Below, in pieces: positions 16,454-25,220 of a DNA stretch of 55,365 nucleotides. Location: contig DDUM01000023.1 of assembly GCA_002344795.1 (NCBI GenBank), positions 1 through 55,365 on the forward strand. Direction: 5' to 3'. The notes under the pieces are model-generated. The model saw only the letters and a list, made by a program, of their open reading frames with translations, had not been told where the DNA came from and ran no database searches. A program made the translations under genes and the position numbers. The DNA comes from Flammeovirgaceae bacterium UBA2338 (GTDB taxonomy: Bacteria; Bacteroidota; Bacteroidia; Cytophagales; Cyclobacteriaceae). Position 1 is the stretch's first letter. Every line of letters begins with the position of its first letter.

Positions 16454-17983
16454 TCGGGGTGTAACCATGATTACTTCTTCGCGCTCAACGATTACTGCTC
16501 CTGCAGGATCACCTTTTCTTTTTCTGACATACTTTTTCAGCGTGTAAGCCACAGGACACAGCGATTCTGTTTTTCTTTTGGAGTTGTAAGCGGCCAGTTC
16601 AGCCGCTCTTTCAATTACTTCTTTGGGAAAGGTTTTGCCTGATTGATTCTTCACCACCACATGAGAGCCAGAAACATCTTTCGCGTGCAGCCACATATCA
16701 TCTTTGTGGGCATACTTTAGTGTAAGAAGATCATTATTTACAGCGTTTTTACCGATCCAGATCTGGTAGCCCATATGTTCTGTTGTGTGAAACGGCAAGG
16801 ACTCTGCTTTTTTAGCGTCTTTGGGTTTGACACTTTTAAAATGGGTTTTAAACTCTTCCAACGTACCAATGGAATTGAGCAGATTCAGTTGCTGACTGGC
16901 CTTTTCTACTTCTTCTTTTTTAGCTGCAATGGATGCACTTAGCTTTCCGATTTCTATTTCCTGATTCTTGGCTTTTCTGTAAAATATTTGTGCGTTTTGC
17001 TGCGCATTTAATTCTGGTTTTAGTTTGATGATGATTTCATTTCCGTTAAAGTCATTCAATTGCACTTTTTTGTTTCCTCTCTCCACCCGATGAATGTTGG
17101 CCATCAACACATCCGCCCAGGTTTTGTATTGGGTGTCAATGGTGATCTCATCCAGTTTCTTTTGGTTTTTAATAATATAGCTCTGGCAGGAATCAATGGT
17201 AGAGGTCAATTGCTTTTGTAATAAAGTCTTTTCCTTTTGTAGCCCTCCGGTGCTGGTATAAAGAAAGAAGAAAGCATTAATGGCCTCGATGGGGTCATTG
17301 AATTTCTTGAGCACCTCTCCGAGCGCTAAAAGACTCAACCTGATCTGCTCATTTTGCTTGATCAGATAAAATGTTGGAGTTTGCAGTAGTTGTAAGACTT
17401 CATTGAGGAGTATCCAGGCTTTGTCATGGCTCTCCGTATTGAAACCTTTTTCATCGAGGTAGTCCCACACCACCTTACCCAGGGTGGGATAGATTTGTTT
17501 TGCGGTACTTCTATTTTCAATAAAGTACTCTTTGCTCCAGTCAATGGTTCGGTTCAGCGTTGAAAGGGACAGGTTGCTATCTGCAACAAATTGGTTACGA
17601 AAAATTTGAATTACCTGCTGATCTTTTGCCAGAAGGAGATTAGCACGATTGGCATGCATCTTAAACACCAGAGAATAACCTTTTTCAAAGTTGAGGGCAA
17701 AACTTCTTTCGTTTTCAAATTGTGTGACGTCAATAAATTTTTTCAGGATAATTTCATTGAATAGATCAACGCTATTTTTTCTGGCACGATTAAAATGATC
17801 AGGAAATGTGAGACAGGAAAAGGAGAGCAGGTGGGCTTTGATGAAAAAGGACACCTTTTCATTGTTCAATTCAATGATCAGCTCATCCTTATTTTGACTA
17901 AAGCACGAGACGACAGAATACCCGACAAGTTTTTTGTTAAGCGCAGTGCTCAGTTGCCGTAAGAAATAAAAATTGTTGTGCAT
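16448..17983 (-). CDS. NFACT family protein (RqcH/Rqc2 homologue)
   Basis: A 511-residue protein with the NFACT architecture: N-terminal domain (about 1-200), a helix-rich coiled-coil middle (about 220-380), and a C-terminal NFACT-R/DUF814 domain with HMGYQIWIGKNAVNNDLLTLK, DDMWLHAKDVSGSHVVVK and KYVRKRKGDPAGAVIV. Homologues (RqcH, Rqc2/NEMF) bind stalled 50S-peptidyl-tRNA complexes and add C-terminal alanine tails for ribosome rescue. The Bacteroidota form diverges in the N-terminal domain, so the tailing activity is inference. It starts 2 bases after the MBL-fold gene ends. Confidence 0.85.
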   Translation of the reverse strand: MHNNFYFLRQLSTALNKKLVGYSVVSCFSQNKDELIIELNNEKVSFFIKAHLLSFSCLTFPDHFNRARKNSVDLFNEIILKKFIDVTQFENERSFALNFEKGYSLVFKMHANRANLLLAKDQQVIQIFRNQFVADSNLSLSTLNRTIDWSKEYFIENRSTAKQIYPTLGKVVWDYLDEKGFNTESHDKAWILLNEVLQLLQTPTFYLIKQNEQIRLSLLALGEVLKKFNDPIEAINAFFFLYTSTGGLQKEKTLLQKQLTSTIDSCQSYIIKNQKKLDEITIDTQYKTWADVLMANIHRVERGNKKVQLNDFNGNEIIIKLKPELNAQQNAQIFYRKAKNQEIEIGKLSASIAAKKEEVEKASQQLNLLNSIGTLEEFKTHFKSVKPKDAKKAESLPFHTTEHMGYQIWIGKNAVNNDLLTLKYAHKDDMWLHAKDVSGSHVVVKNQSGKTFPKEVIERAAELAAYNSKRKTESLCPVAYTLKKYVRKRKGDPAGAVIVEREEVIMVTPRL

Positions 17984-17985
17984 GG

Positions 17986-18747
17986 TTATACAGTGATAAC
18001 CAAACCATCATAACTCAGCTCAATTGAGGGGGGCAGCTCCTGGGCCACTTCGCTGTGAAGTCCCATTTTATGACTGATGTGAGTGAAATAAGTTTTCTCA
18101 GCCTCTACTTTTTTTGCTACCGCAATGGCTTCTTCCAAATTGAAATGCGAAATATGGGGTTCCTTCTGCAAAGCATTGAGCACCAAAACTTTAGTCCCCT
18201 CCAGTCGGTGGAATGTATTGTCAGAGATATGTTTTGCATCGGTAATATAGCTGAAGTCCTTTATCCTGAAACCTAGAACTGGCATGTGTAAATGGGTCAC
18301 TGGGAGCGGGATTATTTTTATTCCATTGACCTCAAAAGGATTGTCATCAATTTCATTTAACTGAAGCTGTGGAGATCCTGGGTATTTTTTTTCTAAAAAG
18401 GCATAGTAATACTCAGTTTTAAGCTGATCCAAGACCTGACGGGTGCCGTACAAAGGCATGTCCATGTGTTGTTTGAAATTGAAAGCTCTTACATCATCCA
18501 ATCCGGCAGTATGGTCTTTGTGGCTATGGGTGAAAAGGACAAAATCTAATTTTTGTGTTCGCTCCCGCAACATTTGTTGACGAAAATCTGGGCCAGTATC
18601 AATCACAATGCTTTGGTTATCCACCTCAATATGGACTGAACTTCGCAATCGTTTATCGCGGTAGTCGAGGGACTGACAGACCTCGCAGTCGCACCCAATT
18701 ACAGGTACGCCTTGTGAAGTTCCCGTCCCAAGAAATGTAACTCTCAT
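17986..18747 (-). CDS. PhnP-like metallo-beta-lactamase-fold hydrolase
   Basis: A 253-residue MBL-fold protein. The metal-binding motif is TSHSHKDHTAGLDD-like (FTHSHKDHTAGLDD, about residue 75), with downstream histidines in PVTHLHMPVLG and YFTHISHKMG. The N-terminal GTGTSQGVPVIGCDCEVCQSLD carries a cysteine trio that, in PhnP-type enzymes, binds a structural zinc. The family includes cyclic phosphodiesterases and LipB-associated hydrolases; the substrate is unknown. It lies directly upstream of the NFACT gene (2-base gap), which may hint at an RNA or ribosome quality-control link (inference). Confidence 0.9.
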   Translation of the reverse strand: MRVTFLGTGTSQGVPVIGCDCEVCQSLDYRDKRLRSSVHIEVDNQSIVIDTGPDFRQQMLRERTQKLDFVLFTHSHKDHTAGLDDVRAFNFKQHMDMPLYGTRQVLDQLKTEYYYAFLEKKYPGSPQLQLNEIDDNPFEVNGIKIIPLPVTHLHMPVLGFRIKDFSYITDAKHISDNTFHRLEGTKVLVLNALQKEPHISHFNLEEAIAVAKKVEAEKTYFTHISHKMGLHSEVAQELPPSIELSYDGLVITV

Positions 18748-18823
18748 CGGATGACCCCTTCTTTAATGTAACAGCGAGTGGAGTAAATTATTTCAGACGA
18801 GTAATATTGAGCTTTGAAATATT

Positions 18824-19096
18824 TCAAATGTCGATTTCAGTTTGAGAAAGCTCTTCGTATAATTTCTTGCTTTTATCCGAAAATCGTGTGGTCTCCAATT
18901 CCACAATCTTCAAAATATCGATCAGGGTATTGATTTTGCCTTCGGTGGTATAAAATTTATTTACGATCATAATTTTTTGCTCCCTCAGCAAACAATAGCC
19001 CGACTTAAAGTTACCCTTTTCATACCTGAGGATATAGTCAGATTCGGCAATTAGGTCTTCCAGTTTAGCAAGAAATTGATTGGTGTACTTGATCAT
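18824..19096 (-). CDS. Conserved hypothetical protein (90 aa)
   Basis: A 90-residue soluble protein with a compact alpha/beta look: helix (residues 1-18), a strand pair around YEKGNFKSGYCLLREQKIMIVNKFY, then two helices. I recognise it as a short conserved Bacteroidota protein without an assigned function, and cannot name a domain. It is divergent from miaA across 87 bases and follows no operon partner closely. Confidence 0.72.
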   Translation of the reverse strand: MIKYTNQFLAKLEDLIAESDYILRYEKGNFKSGYCLLREQKIMIVNKFYTTEGKINTLIDILKIVELETTRFSDKSKKLYEELSQTEIDI

Positions 19097-19183
19097 CTTG
19101 TGCGACTCATGTAGTGGTTTCGATCCGCAAGGTAATTTGAAATTGGTACATAGGGAAATTGGAAAAGGATGTAATTTGGCTCC

Positions 19184-20095
19184 ATGTCTGATTTTGTTCA
19201 GAAACGGTTAATTGTGATTGTTGGCCCGACAGCAGTGGGCAAGACAGGAATGGCCATCCAATTGGCTAAAACCTTTCATTCCGAGATCATTTCAGCTGAC
19301 TCAAGGCAGCTTTATAAGGAAATGACGATAGGTACAGCTAAGCCCTCAAAGCAGGAACTGGAGGAGGTGAGGCATCATTTTATTAATCAGATTTCTATAG
19401 AAAAGGATTATGACGCAGGTCAATATGGCCGGGATGCCCTTGATCTGATCAACAAAATTTTTGAGACAGCGCATACCCTTATTTTGTGTGGAGGGTCAGG
19501 GCTGTACGTGAAGGCGGTCTTGGAGGGTTTCGATGAGATGCCAGATATACCAGAAACCCTCAGGCAAGAGATAATTGAAGAATATCATGAAAAAGGGCTC
19601 GGTTGGCTACAACAGCAGGTTCAGACGAACGATCCCGATTACTTTGATATAGTGGATCAAAAAAATCCGCAACGATTGATGCGAGCGATTGAGGTAATCA
19701 GGCAGACAGGTTTGCCAGCAAGTACATTTCGGAAAAGTGAAAAGAGAGAACTTCCGTTCAAAGTGGTGAAGATTGGTTTAGAGCTGGATCGCCATTTACT
19801 TTATGATCGCATCAATCAACGAGTGGATGATATGTTTAAAGCGGGATTGCTTGAAGAAGCCAGGGCGTTATACCCGAGGAGGTCGCTGAATGCTTTGCAG
19901 ACAGTAGGCTATCAGGAGCTGTTTGGGTATTTTGATGGCGACTATGAATTAGAGGAGGCGATAAGACTTTTAAAAAGAAATACCAGAAGGTATGCCAAGC
20001 GTCAGATGACATGGTTCAAAAAAGATGAGGAAATAGAATGGTTTCAGCCAAATGATATCCAACAAATAGTAGCTTTCATAGGCGCTTCCCACTAG
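19184..20095 (+). CDS. miaA: tRNA dimethylallyltransferase
   Basis: A 303-residue enzyme that prenylates A37 of tRNAs reading UNN codons. The P-loop VGPTAVGKTGMA is at residues 13-24; ISADSRQLYKEMTIGTAKPS holds the catalytic Asp and tRNA contact region, and LCGGSGLYVKAVLEG follows. The C-terminal QTVGYQELFGYFDG and NTRRYAKRQMTWFKK motifs are typical. The length is normal. The start ATG matches the family's N-terminus. Confidence 0.97.
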   Translation: MSDFVQKRLIVIVGPTAVGKTGMAIQLAKTFHSEIISADSRQLYKEMTIGTAKPSKQELEEVRHHFINQISIEKDYDAGQYGRDALDLINKIFETAHTLILCGGSGLYVKAVLEGFDEMPDIPETLRQEIIEEYHEKGLGWLQQQVQTNDPDYFDIVDQKNPQRLMRAIEVIRQTGLPASTFRKSEKRELPFKVVKIGLELDRHLLYDRINQRVDDMFKAGLLEEARALYPRRSLNALQTVGYQELFGYFDGDYELEEAIRLLKRNTRRYAKRQMTWFKKDEEIEWFQPNDIQQIVAFIGASH

Positions 20096-20108
20096 GCAGA
20101 GAAATCAT

Positions 20109-20116
20109 TAAATTTG
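20109..20116 (+). promoter_or_regulatory. Candidate -7 element for the TA pair
   Basis: TAAATTTG matches the Bacteroidota TAnnTTTG consensus exactly, 20 bases before the antitoxin start. No TTTG is found at the usual upstream distance, so the promoter may be weak or regulated by the antitoxin. Confidence 0.33.
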
Positions 20117-20136
20117 ATAAAACAATATTAAAATCA

Positions 20137-20355
20137 ATGGATATTCAAGCTGAGAAATTAGAACTGATAGAATGGCTCGCCAATTTGAACGATGCCAGCG
20201 TGATTGATAAAATCAAGGCGATTAAAAGTAGAAAGGATTTGGATTGGTGGGAATCACTTTCGGAAGAGCAAAAGCAGGACATAGAGGCCGGAATTTCAGA
20301 TTTGGATAGTGGAAGAAAAAAGCCTTTTAATCAAGTGATTGGAAAATTAAGGTAA
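20137..20355 (+). CDS. Antitoxin of RelE/ParE-type pair
   Basis: A 72-residue acidic protein of the short addiction-module antitoxin type common in Bacteroidota: helical N-terminus LELIEWLANLNDASVIDKIKAI, then KDLDWWESLSEEQKQDIEAGISDLDSGRKKPFNQVIGKLR. The segment LSEEQKQDIEAGISDLDSGR recurs in such antitoxins just before the toxin-binding C-terminus. The stop codon overlaps the toxin start by one base (TAATG). It should bind the toxin and repress the pair. The DNA-binding fold is not obvious. Confidence 0.82.
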   Translation: MDIQAEKLELIEWLANLNDASVIDKIKAIKSRKDLDWWESLSEEQKQDIEAGISDLDSGRKKPFNQVIGKLR

Positions 20356-20651
20356 TGCAGTTTAGGGTTACCATTTCTGAGCGTGCAGAAAAGAATTTAA
20401 GGGATATTGTCAGTTACTTAGAACAAGAATGGTCTTCTAGAGTAAGTAAGAAATATTTAAATATCCTGGAACAAAAGGTCAATCTGATTGCTGAATATCC
20501 TAACCTTTATGAAGCTTCTCAAAAGAAGAAATCAATCTTTAGATGCGTTATTACAAAACAATCCATAATGTACTATAGAGTAAGGAAAGAGGAAATTGAG
20601 ATCATCACTATACAAGATTCTAGGAGGGATTTAAGACAATTAAAAATTTAG
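20355..20651 (+). CDS. RelE/ParE family toxin
   Basis: A 98-residue basic protein with the ParE/RelE fold order: strand QFRVTISERAEKNL, two helices with IVSYLEQEWSSRVSKKYLNILEQKVNLIAEYP, then the beta-hairpin FRCVITKQSIMYYRV and EIEIITIQDSRRD. The pattern is closer to ParE (gyrase poison) or a plasmid-stabilisation protein than to mRNA-cleaving RelE, but the target cannot be told. It is translationally coupled to the antitoxin and lies between miaA and a glycan locus. Confidence 0.85.
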   Translation: MQFRVTISERAEKNLRDIVSYLEQEWSSRVSKKYLNILEQKVNLIAEYPNLYEASQKKKSIFRCVITKQSIMYYRVRKEEIEIITIQDSRRDLRQLKI

Positions 20652-20666
20652 AGATGATCCCTTTTG

Positions 20667-21962
20667 ATGGAAAATAAAAAAGTTCTTATCATAACTTATT
20701 ACTGGCCGCCCAGCGGAGGGAGTGGTGTGCAACGGTGGCTAAAATTTGCAAAGTACCTGACCCGCATGGGGTGGGCGCCTTATGTATTTACACCTGAGAA
20801 CCCCTCCTTCACCATCAAAGATGAATCTTTGGAGAAGGATGTGCCGAATGCAGTGGAGGTGATTAAGTTTCCCATTTGGGAGCCGTATCAATTGTTCTTC
20901 AAAATCCAGCGACTGTTTGGTAAAAAGGAAATAAAACAAAGTGATTTTATTTCTGCCGGGAAAAAGAGTTTTTTTCAAAGCATAAGTTCCTGGATTAGGG
21001 GTAACCTTTTCATTCCTGATGCGCGCATATTTTGGGTAAAACCATCTGTAGCTTTTCTTGTTGACTTGATTGAGTCCAATCAAATAGAGAGGATTATTAC
21101 AACAGGTCCTCCCCATAGTATTCATCTGATCGGTCAGAGATTGAAAAAGAAATTGCCTTCCGTTCAATGGATGGCAGACTTTCGGGATCCATGGAGTGAA
21201 TGGGATTTGCTGGACACCCTATCTCTTACCCCATGGGCGAGGGCCAAACACAGAAGGATGGAATATAAAGTGCTAACTCAAGCAGATCGGGTGATTACCA
21301 TAGCGCCTTACCATGTACAACGTTTGGAATATCTTGGAAAACGCCAGGTAGACCTCATCACCAATGGATTTGATGATGAAGATTTCAATAATATAGTACA
21401 CGTTAGAAATAATAAATTCACAATGAGACATATCGGAGTGGTGGATGAACTTCGTGATCCTAGACCCATAATGAAATCATTGAGGGAGATGCTCTTGGCC
21501 AAAACAATTTTGGACAACACTATTGAGGTCGAGTTTATTGGCAGTGTGAATAGCACTTTTAAATCCTATGTAGAACAGGATGATGTCCTCTCTAAGGTTA
21601 CGAAGTTTATAAATCAGGTGCCTCATGAAAAGCTGCTGGAAATTTATGGACGCACCGATTTACAATTATTGGTTCTCGCACACACTGCCATTGCACCAGG
21701 CAATCTACCCGGGAAATTTTTTGAATACCTCGCCTCTGGTAACCCTATTTTGGCCATTGGCCCTGTGGATGGCGATGCAGCAGAGGTGTTGAAGGAAACC
21801 AACTCAGGATTGATCCATGAAAGAGAAGATGAAGAGGGACTCAAATCTTCTTTGAAGATGTATTATTCCCATTGGGAAGAGAAGAAGACATATTCAGAAC
21901 GAAATATAAATAAGTATACCCGCAAAGCGTTGACAGAACAATTGGTAAGGCTTTTGATCTAA
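20667..21962 (+). CDS. Glycosyltransferase, GT4-like
   Basis: A 431-residue GT-B glycosyltransferase, starting at the ATG at 20667 (a TTG lies one codon earlier). The N-terminal Rossmann domain opens LIITYYWPPSGGSGVQRWLKFAKYL, the acceptor-binding loop seen in family 4 enzymes. The C-terminal domain has the donor-binding segment LPGKFFEYLASGNPILAIGP. There is no transmembrane segment; it probably acts on the cytoplasmic face of the membrane. It converges with the flippase gene (5-base gap). Sugar donor and product are unknown. Confidence 0.88.
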   Translation: MENKKVLIITYYWPPSGGSGVQRWLKFAKYLTRMGWAPYVFTPENPSFTIKDESLEKDVPNAVEVIKFPIWEPYQLFFKIQRLFGKKEIKQSDFISAGKKSFFQSISSWIRGNLFIPDARIFWVKPSVAFLVDLIESNQIERIITTGPPHSIHLIGQRLKKKLPSVQWMADFRDPWSEWDLLDTLSLTPWARAKHRRMEYKVLTQADRVITIAPYHVQRLEYLGKRQVDLITNGFDDEDFNNIVHVRNNKFTMRHIGVVDELRDPRPIMKSLREMLLAKTILDNTIEVEFIGSVNSTFKSYVEQDDVLSKVTKFINQVPHEKLLEIYGRTDLQLLVLAHTAIAPGNLPGKFFEYLASGNPILAIGPVDGDAAEVLKETNSGLIHEREDEEGLKSSLKMYYSHWEEKKTYSERNINKYTRKALTEQLVRLLI

Positions 21963-21967
21963 ACAAT

Positions 21968-23461
21968 TTAAGATCTGGTGATGCCAACAAACACCAACAT
22001 CTTTTGAAACACCTTGTTGCCATCGGGAGAAGCTTTCGCAAGAATTACCAGTGTGGCATAGATCAAAGTGATGGCTGCAGACCGGACCAGAATATCGGCA
22101 ATAACAAAATCAATACGCGGAATAAGATAATTACAAACTATTGCAATGGCTGCAATACCTGCCACTTTTAGGGTGGCGATGCTGAGGGGCTGCATTTTTA
22201 GTTTTACATAAATGAAAATGTATTTCAAAAAATTAAAAAGAACCAAAGCCAATGCAGAGCCAATAGCAGCACCATTGATGCCATATTGAGGAATGAGGAG
22301 ATTGTTGGCGATTATTACTGATGCCGCCAGGATGAGAATGAGAATGATATTGAAAGTGTAATATTTAGATAAGACAATGATTTCACTGCTGGGGCCAAAC
22401 ATCATATCCAGCAGCTTACCTAACCCAATGATGAGCACAACATACTTTCCGGTTTCATAAATTTCTCCTTTGGGCATCAATGCAAAAAGACTGGGCAGGT
22501 TTGCCCAAATCCCAATCAGAATTAATCCCCCTACGATGAATTGGTTGATAGAGGTTTTTTGGTAAATTTTTTGAATGTCTTCCATGTCATTTTTTTCAAA
22601 TGCCCTGGAAATAAGTGGCATGGAAATTTGCATCAGTGCGCGTTTCGGAATTTCGATAACAGTGGCCATGTAAAAGGCTGTGGTGTATACTGCATTAGCC
22701 GTAAACCCCAGAAGTCCTGTTACCATGATACTATCCACCTTACCAATAATGATAAGGCCTGCCATGCCGGCAAAACTCAGCAGGCTGTATTTTAAGAGCC
22801 CGGGTATTTCAGTTTTGTCCAGTTGTCCGAAACTTTGATTGAGTTGCAGTTCGCCCTGAGTCCATAGGTAAATAAAGAGAATGACCAGGCAGAATAAATA
22901 AGCGAGTGCTGTACTTACAATAAATTGGTTAAAGTCGAGATGTCCTGTAAAATATAACAACACAAGAATAGCCAGCAACAATCTTGCGACAATCTCCCTC
23001 AGCAGATTGGGAACTATTGTTTTGAGCAGCGACCTCGAATAGGCTTCGAGTATGGCCATGATCAGAAGAATGAGCGTGAGCCACAACACCAAAGTGGAGT
23101 ATCCTATTATTTCCTGTGCATTGGCACTAAAATAGGAGAGGATGGGAGCTTCAAATATTTTAAAAACGATAAAGAAGATACTAAAACCAATAAGCGCCAG
23201 GAGCAACATCAGTCTGATAAAGCTTCCTGATGAAGCTTTGCCGGTGACTAGTCGGGGGTAGTACCTGACAATACTTTGGGCAAGACCAAACTGAGCAAAG
23301 GGTGTAAATAAAATGGCCGCATCCTGGATGGTTCTTAGCAACCCTATTTGATCAGGCTCAAGGAATTTGGGATAAAGATAAAGCAGGTTAACGTACCCAA
23401 TGGCCACTCCGAGGTAGGAGATGATGGTGGTAATTGCGCTTTGGCGAAAGACGATGCCCAT
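21968..23461 (-). CDS. Oligosaccharide flippase family membrane protein
   Basis: A 497-residue integral membrane protein with about 14 predicted transmembrane helices, of the polysaccharide-transporter/MATE-like fold (Wzx group). It opens with GIVFRQSAITTIISYLGVAIGYVNLLYLYPKF, typical of Bacteroidota flippases, and has LLIPQYGINGAAIGSALALV near the C-terminal half, a conserved flippase segment. It would move undecaprenyl-linked oligosaccharide across the inner membrane. It lies 5 bases downstream of the neighbouring glycosyltransferase gene on the same strand, forming an MTase-GT-flippase run. Confidence 0.88.
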   Translation of the reverse strand: MGIVFRQSAITTIISYLGVAIGYVNLLYLYPKFLEPDQIGLLRTIQDAAILFTPFAQFGLAQSIVRYYPRLVTGKASSGSFIRLMLLLALIGFSIFFIVFKIFEAPILSYFSANAQEIIGYSTLVLWLTLILLIMAILEAYSRSLLKTIVPNLLREIVARLLLAILVLLYFTGHLDFNQFIVSTALAYLFCLVILFIYLWTQGELQLNQSFGQLDKTEIPGLLKYSLLSFAGMAGLIIIGKVDSIMVTGLLGFTANAVYTTAFYMATVIEIPKRALMQISMPLISRAFEKNDMEDIQKIYQKTSINQFIVGGLILIGIWANLPSLFALMPKGEIYETGKYVVLIIGLGKLLDMMFGPSSEIIVLSKYYTFNIILILILAASVIIANNLLIPQYGINGAAIGSALALVLFNFLKYIFIYVKLKMQPLSIATLKVAGIAAIAIVCNYLIPRIDFVIADILVRSAAITLIYATLVILAKASPDGNKVFQKMLVFVGITRS

Positions 23462-23466
23462 AGGAG

Positions 23467-24615
23467 TTAATTGGCCAGAAGCTCAGACACAATGCTGTTT
23501 AATATCACTTTATTGCTTTCCGCTGATAATTTCTTTGCCACCATGTTTGATTTGTTCTTAAAGTAATCAATTTTCTCATGAGTAAGAGGCGCAAGGGCTT
23601 TCGCGAAACTTTTAGCCGTAAACTCGGTTGATACAACGCCAAGATCATTTTTAATAACAAGGTCTGCCATCTCTGGAGTTGGCCCAACGGCAATGGCAAG
23701 GCGAGCCTGAACAAAATCAAACAATTTATTGGGTAAAGTATTCTTGTAGTTGAAGTTGATGGGCGGAAGTAAAAATATACCAACATCATACTTGTGAATG
23801 AGGTTTATTACCTCGCTACTTTCTACAGGTGGCAATATTTTCACTTTGGGATTGCCTGCAATTTTATCTTTTAAGATGTTGAGGTAAGCTTTCGTTTTTT
23901 TGTTAGCTATTGAAGGTGTTAACAGAATCATGTCCAGCGTAAACCGATCATCCAAATATTGCATTGCTTCTATCATAAGCTCCAACTGACGTGATGGATT
24001 TGCGGCTCCATGATGAACTAGTTTTATTTTTTTGGGATCAGTAGAGGTAGGGGTAAGATCAGTATAGTAGTTCGCATTAGTTAAGATGATAGGATGAACT
24101 GGGAAGTATTTTGAGTATTCATTCGCCAGTCCATGCCCGACAGTAAGCATTGCATCAACCAGTGGTAAATACTTTTTACAAAGAAATTGATTGAACCTGC
24201 TAAAGAAGATTCTCCATACGAGTTTGTCTTCAAAATGCCTGGGGGCATATTCATGAGCGTCAAATAATACTTTACTTCCCTTGGATAGTTCAAATGCAAG
24301 GGGAAGGGTTTCAATATCATTTGCCAGAATTATGTCATATTGTTTATTGGCCAGCAGTTTTGAAAAAACCTTTTGATTGTATATAATTCTGTAGGCTAAT
24401 GAATGAAAACGAAAGAGGAGGGCAAATCCACCTAATATCTTTTCTAAAACGGTTGGCTTAATGCGTTTTAATGCAATCGTGCGAACATCACTTTGTGGTG
24501 TATCTCCGAAACTGGCAATAGTAACATCATAAGTATCTTTTAAAAAATTGATATGACGGCTTACCCTTGCATCATGGTTAAGATTACTAAACGCAATAAT
24601 TAAAATAGATTTCAT
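23467..24615 (-). CDS. Glycosyltransferase, GT-B fold
   Basis: A 382-residue glycosyltransferase from the ATG at 24615; the extra 38 codons upstream are an open-frame overlap with the methyltransferase gene and carry no family sequence. The start and the methyltransferase stop form an ATGA overlap. The N-terminal SILIIAFSNLNHDARVSRHINFL and the segment LFDAHEYAPRHFEDK are typical of GT4-like enzymes, and the C-terminal region has NTLPNKLFDFVQARLAIAVGPTPEMADLV, the donor-binding motif. The substrate is not evident. It belongs to the same minus-strand run as the flippase. Confidence 0.88.
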   Translation of the reverse strand: MKSILIIAFSNLNHDARVSRHINFLKDTYDVTIASFGDTPQSDVRTIALKRIKPTVLEKILGGFALLFRFHSLAYRIIYNQKVFSKLLANKQYDIILANDIETLPLAFELSKGSKVLFDAHEYAPRHFEDKLVWRIFFSRFNQFLCKKYLPLVDAMLTVGHGLANEYSKYFPVHPIILTNANYYTDLTPTSTDPKKIKLVHHGAANPSRQLELMIEAMQYLDDRFTLDMILLTPSIANKKTKAYLNILKDKIAGNPKVKILPPVESSEVINLIHKYDVGIFLLPPINFNYKNTLPNKLFDFVQARLAIAVGPTPEMADLVIKNDLGVVSTEFTAKSFAKALAPLTHEKIDYFKNKSNMVAKKLSAESNKVILNSIVSELLAN

Positions 24616-25157
24616 TTTTTTCTTCGGGCTTCCACAATATAATAGCGTGGAGTAAATAGGCGTAAGATTGGTCTGATTCCCGGAGTAAAAACCGGACTTG
24701 TCCATTTTTCTCTTCTTACTATCTCCCAACCCCCTTTTTCAAGGAGCCAATCAAATTGCCAATCTTCAAATTCATGGAAGTGTTGATCCCATTGGTCACT
24801 TTTGTTTCTGTACGCTTTGGCAAACCATAGCGACAATGGAATACTGGCGAAAAGAGTTTCTGCTTTGATCTCTTTTAAAACACCCAATGGATTAAGTAAG
24901 TGCTCAAATATTTCGAAGGCTGTAGCAATTTCAGCATCGTATTGCGCTATCATCTCCGGGTGCAGATCAAGGTCCTCTCCCTTGGTATTTGACACCTTTA
25001 ATCCATTCTTAGCCATGATATTAGAAAAAGCGTTTTGTGTTCCAATATCTAAAACCGTACTATCATTCTTAATAGAAGGAGCCATAAACTCCCATGTTTT
25101 TTGGTAGCGTCTTGTTTTAGACCACTTGTTACTCCAACTATTGAATGCTTTGATCAT
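24612..25157 (-). CDS. Class I SAM-dependent methyltransferase
   Basis: A 181-residue methyltransferase. Motif I is in DSTVLDIGTQNAFSNIMAKNG (about residues 33-53); the acidic ribose-binding Asp follows in KGEDLDLHPEMI, and the AEIATAFEIFEHLLNPLGVL segment is motif II/III-like. Part of the canonical GxGxG loop is altered (GTQNA). It is first in the minus-strand glycan run, overlapping the glycosyltransferase start by 4 bases, and probably modifies a sugar or lipid intermediate (inference). Confidence 0.82.
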   Translation of the reverse strand: MIKAFNSWSNKWSKTRRYQKTWEFMAPSIKNDSTVLDIGTQNAFSNIMAKNGLKVSNTKGEDLDLHPEMIAQYDAEIATAFEIFEHLLNPLGVLKEIKAETLFASIPLSLWFAKAYRNKSDQWDQHFHEFEDWQFDWLLEKGGWEIVRREKWTSPVFTPGIRPILRLFTPRYYIVEARRKK

Positions 25158-25162
25158 TTATT

Positions 25163-25192
25163 TTGATTTCCCGCAAAGAAAGGGAATTTTGC
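25163..25192 (+). promoter_or_regulatory. Candidate promoter of wecB
   Basis: TTTG (25163-25166), an 18-base spacer, and GAATTTTG (25185-25192), one base off the TAnnTTTG consensus. It lies 28 bases before the wecB start codon and overlaps the leader of the divergent methyltransferase gene. Confidence 0.38.
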
Positions 25193-25220
25193 ACCTTCAA
25201 TTAAAAAAGATCTCTGTTAA

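Noticed and set aside
16448..17983. Fibronectin-binding adhesin function of the NFACT protein
   Set aside because: That name reflects an old assay on Gram-positive homologues; the domain order here is that of ribosome quality-control factors and there is no signal peptide.
24616..24729. 38-codon N-terminal extension of the glycosyltransferase at 23467
   Set aside because: It overlaps the methyltransferase coding region, while the ATG at 24615 forms an ATGA junction with its stop and gives the family's normal N-terminus.
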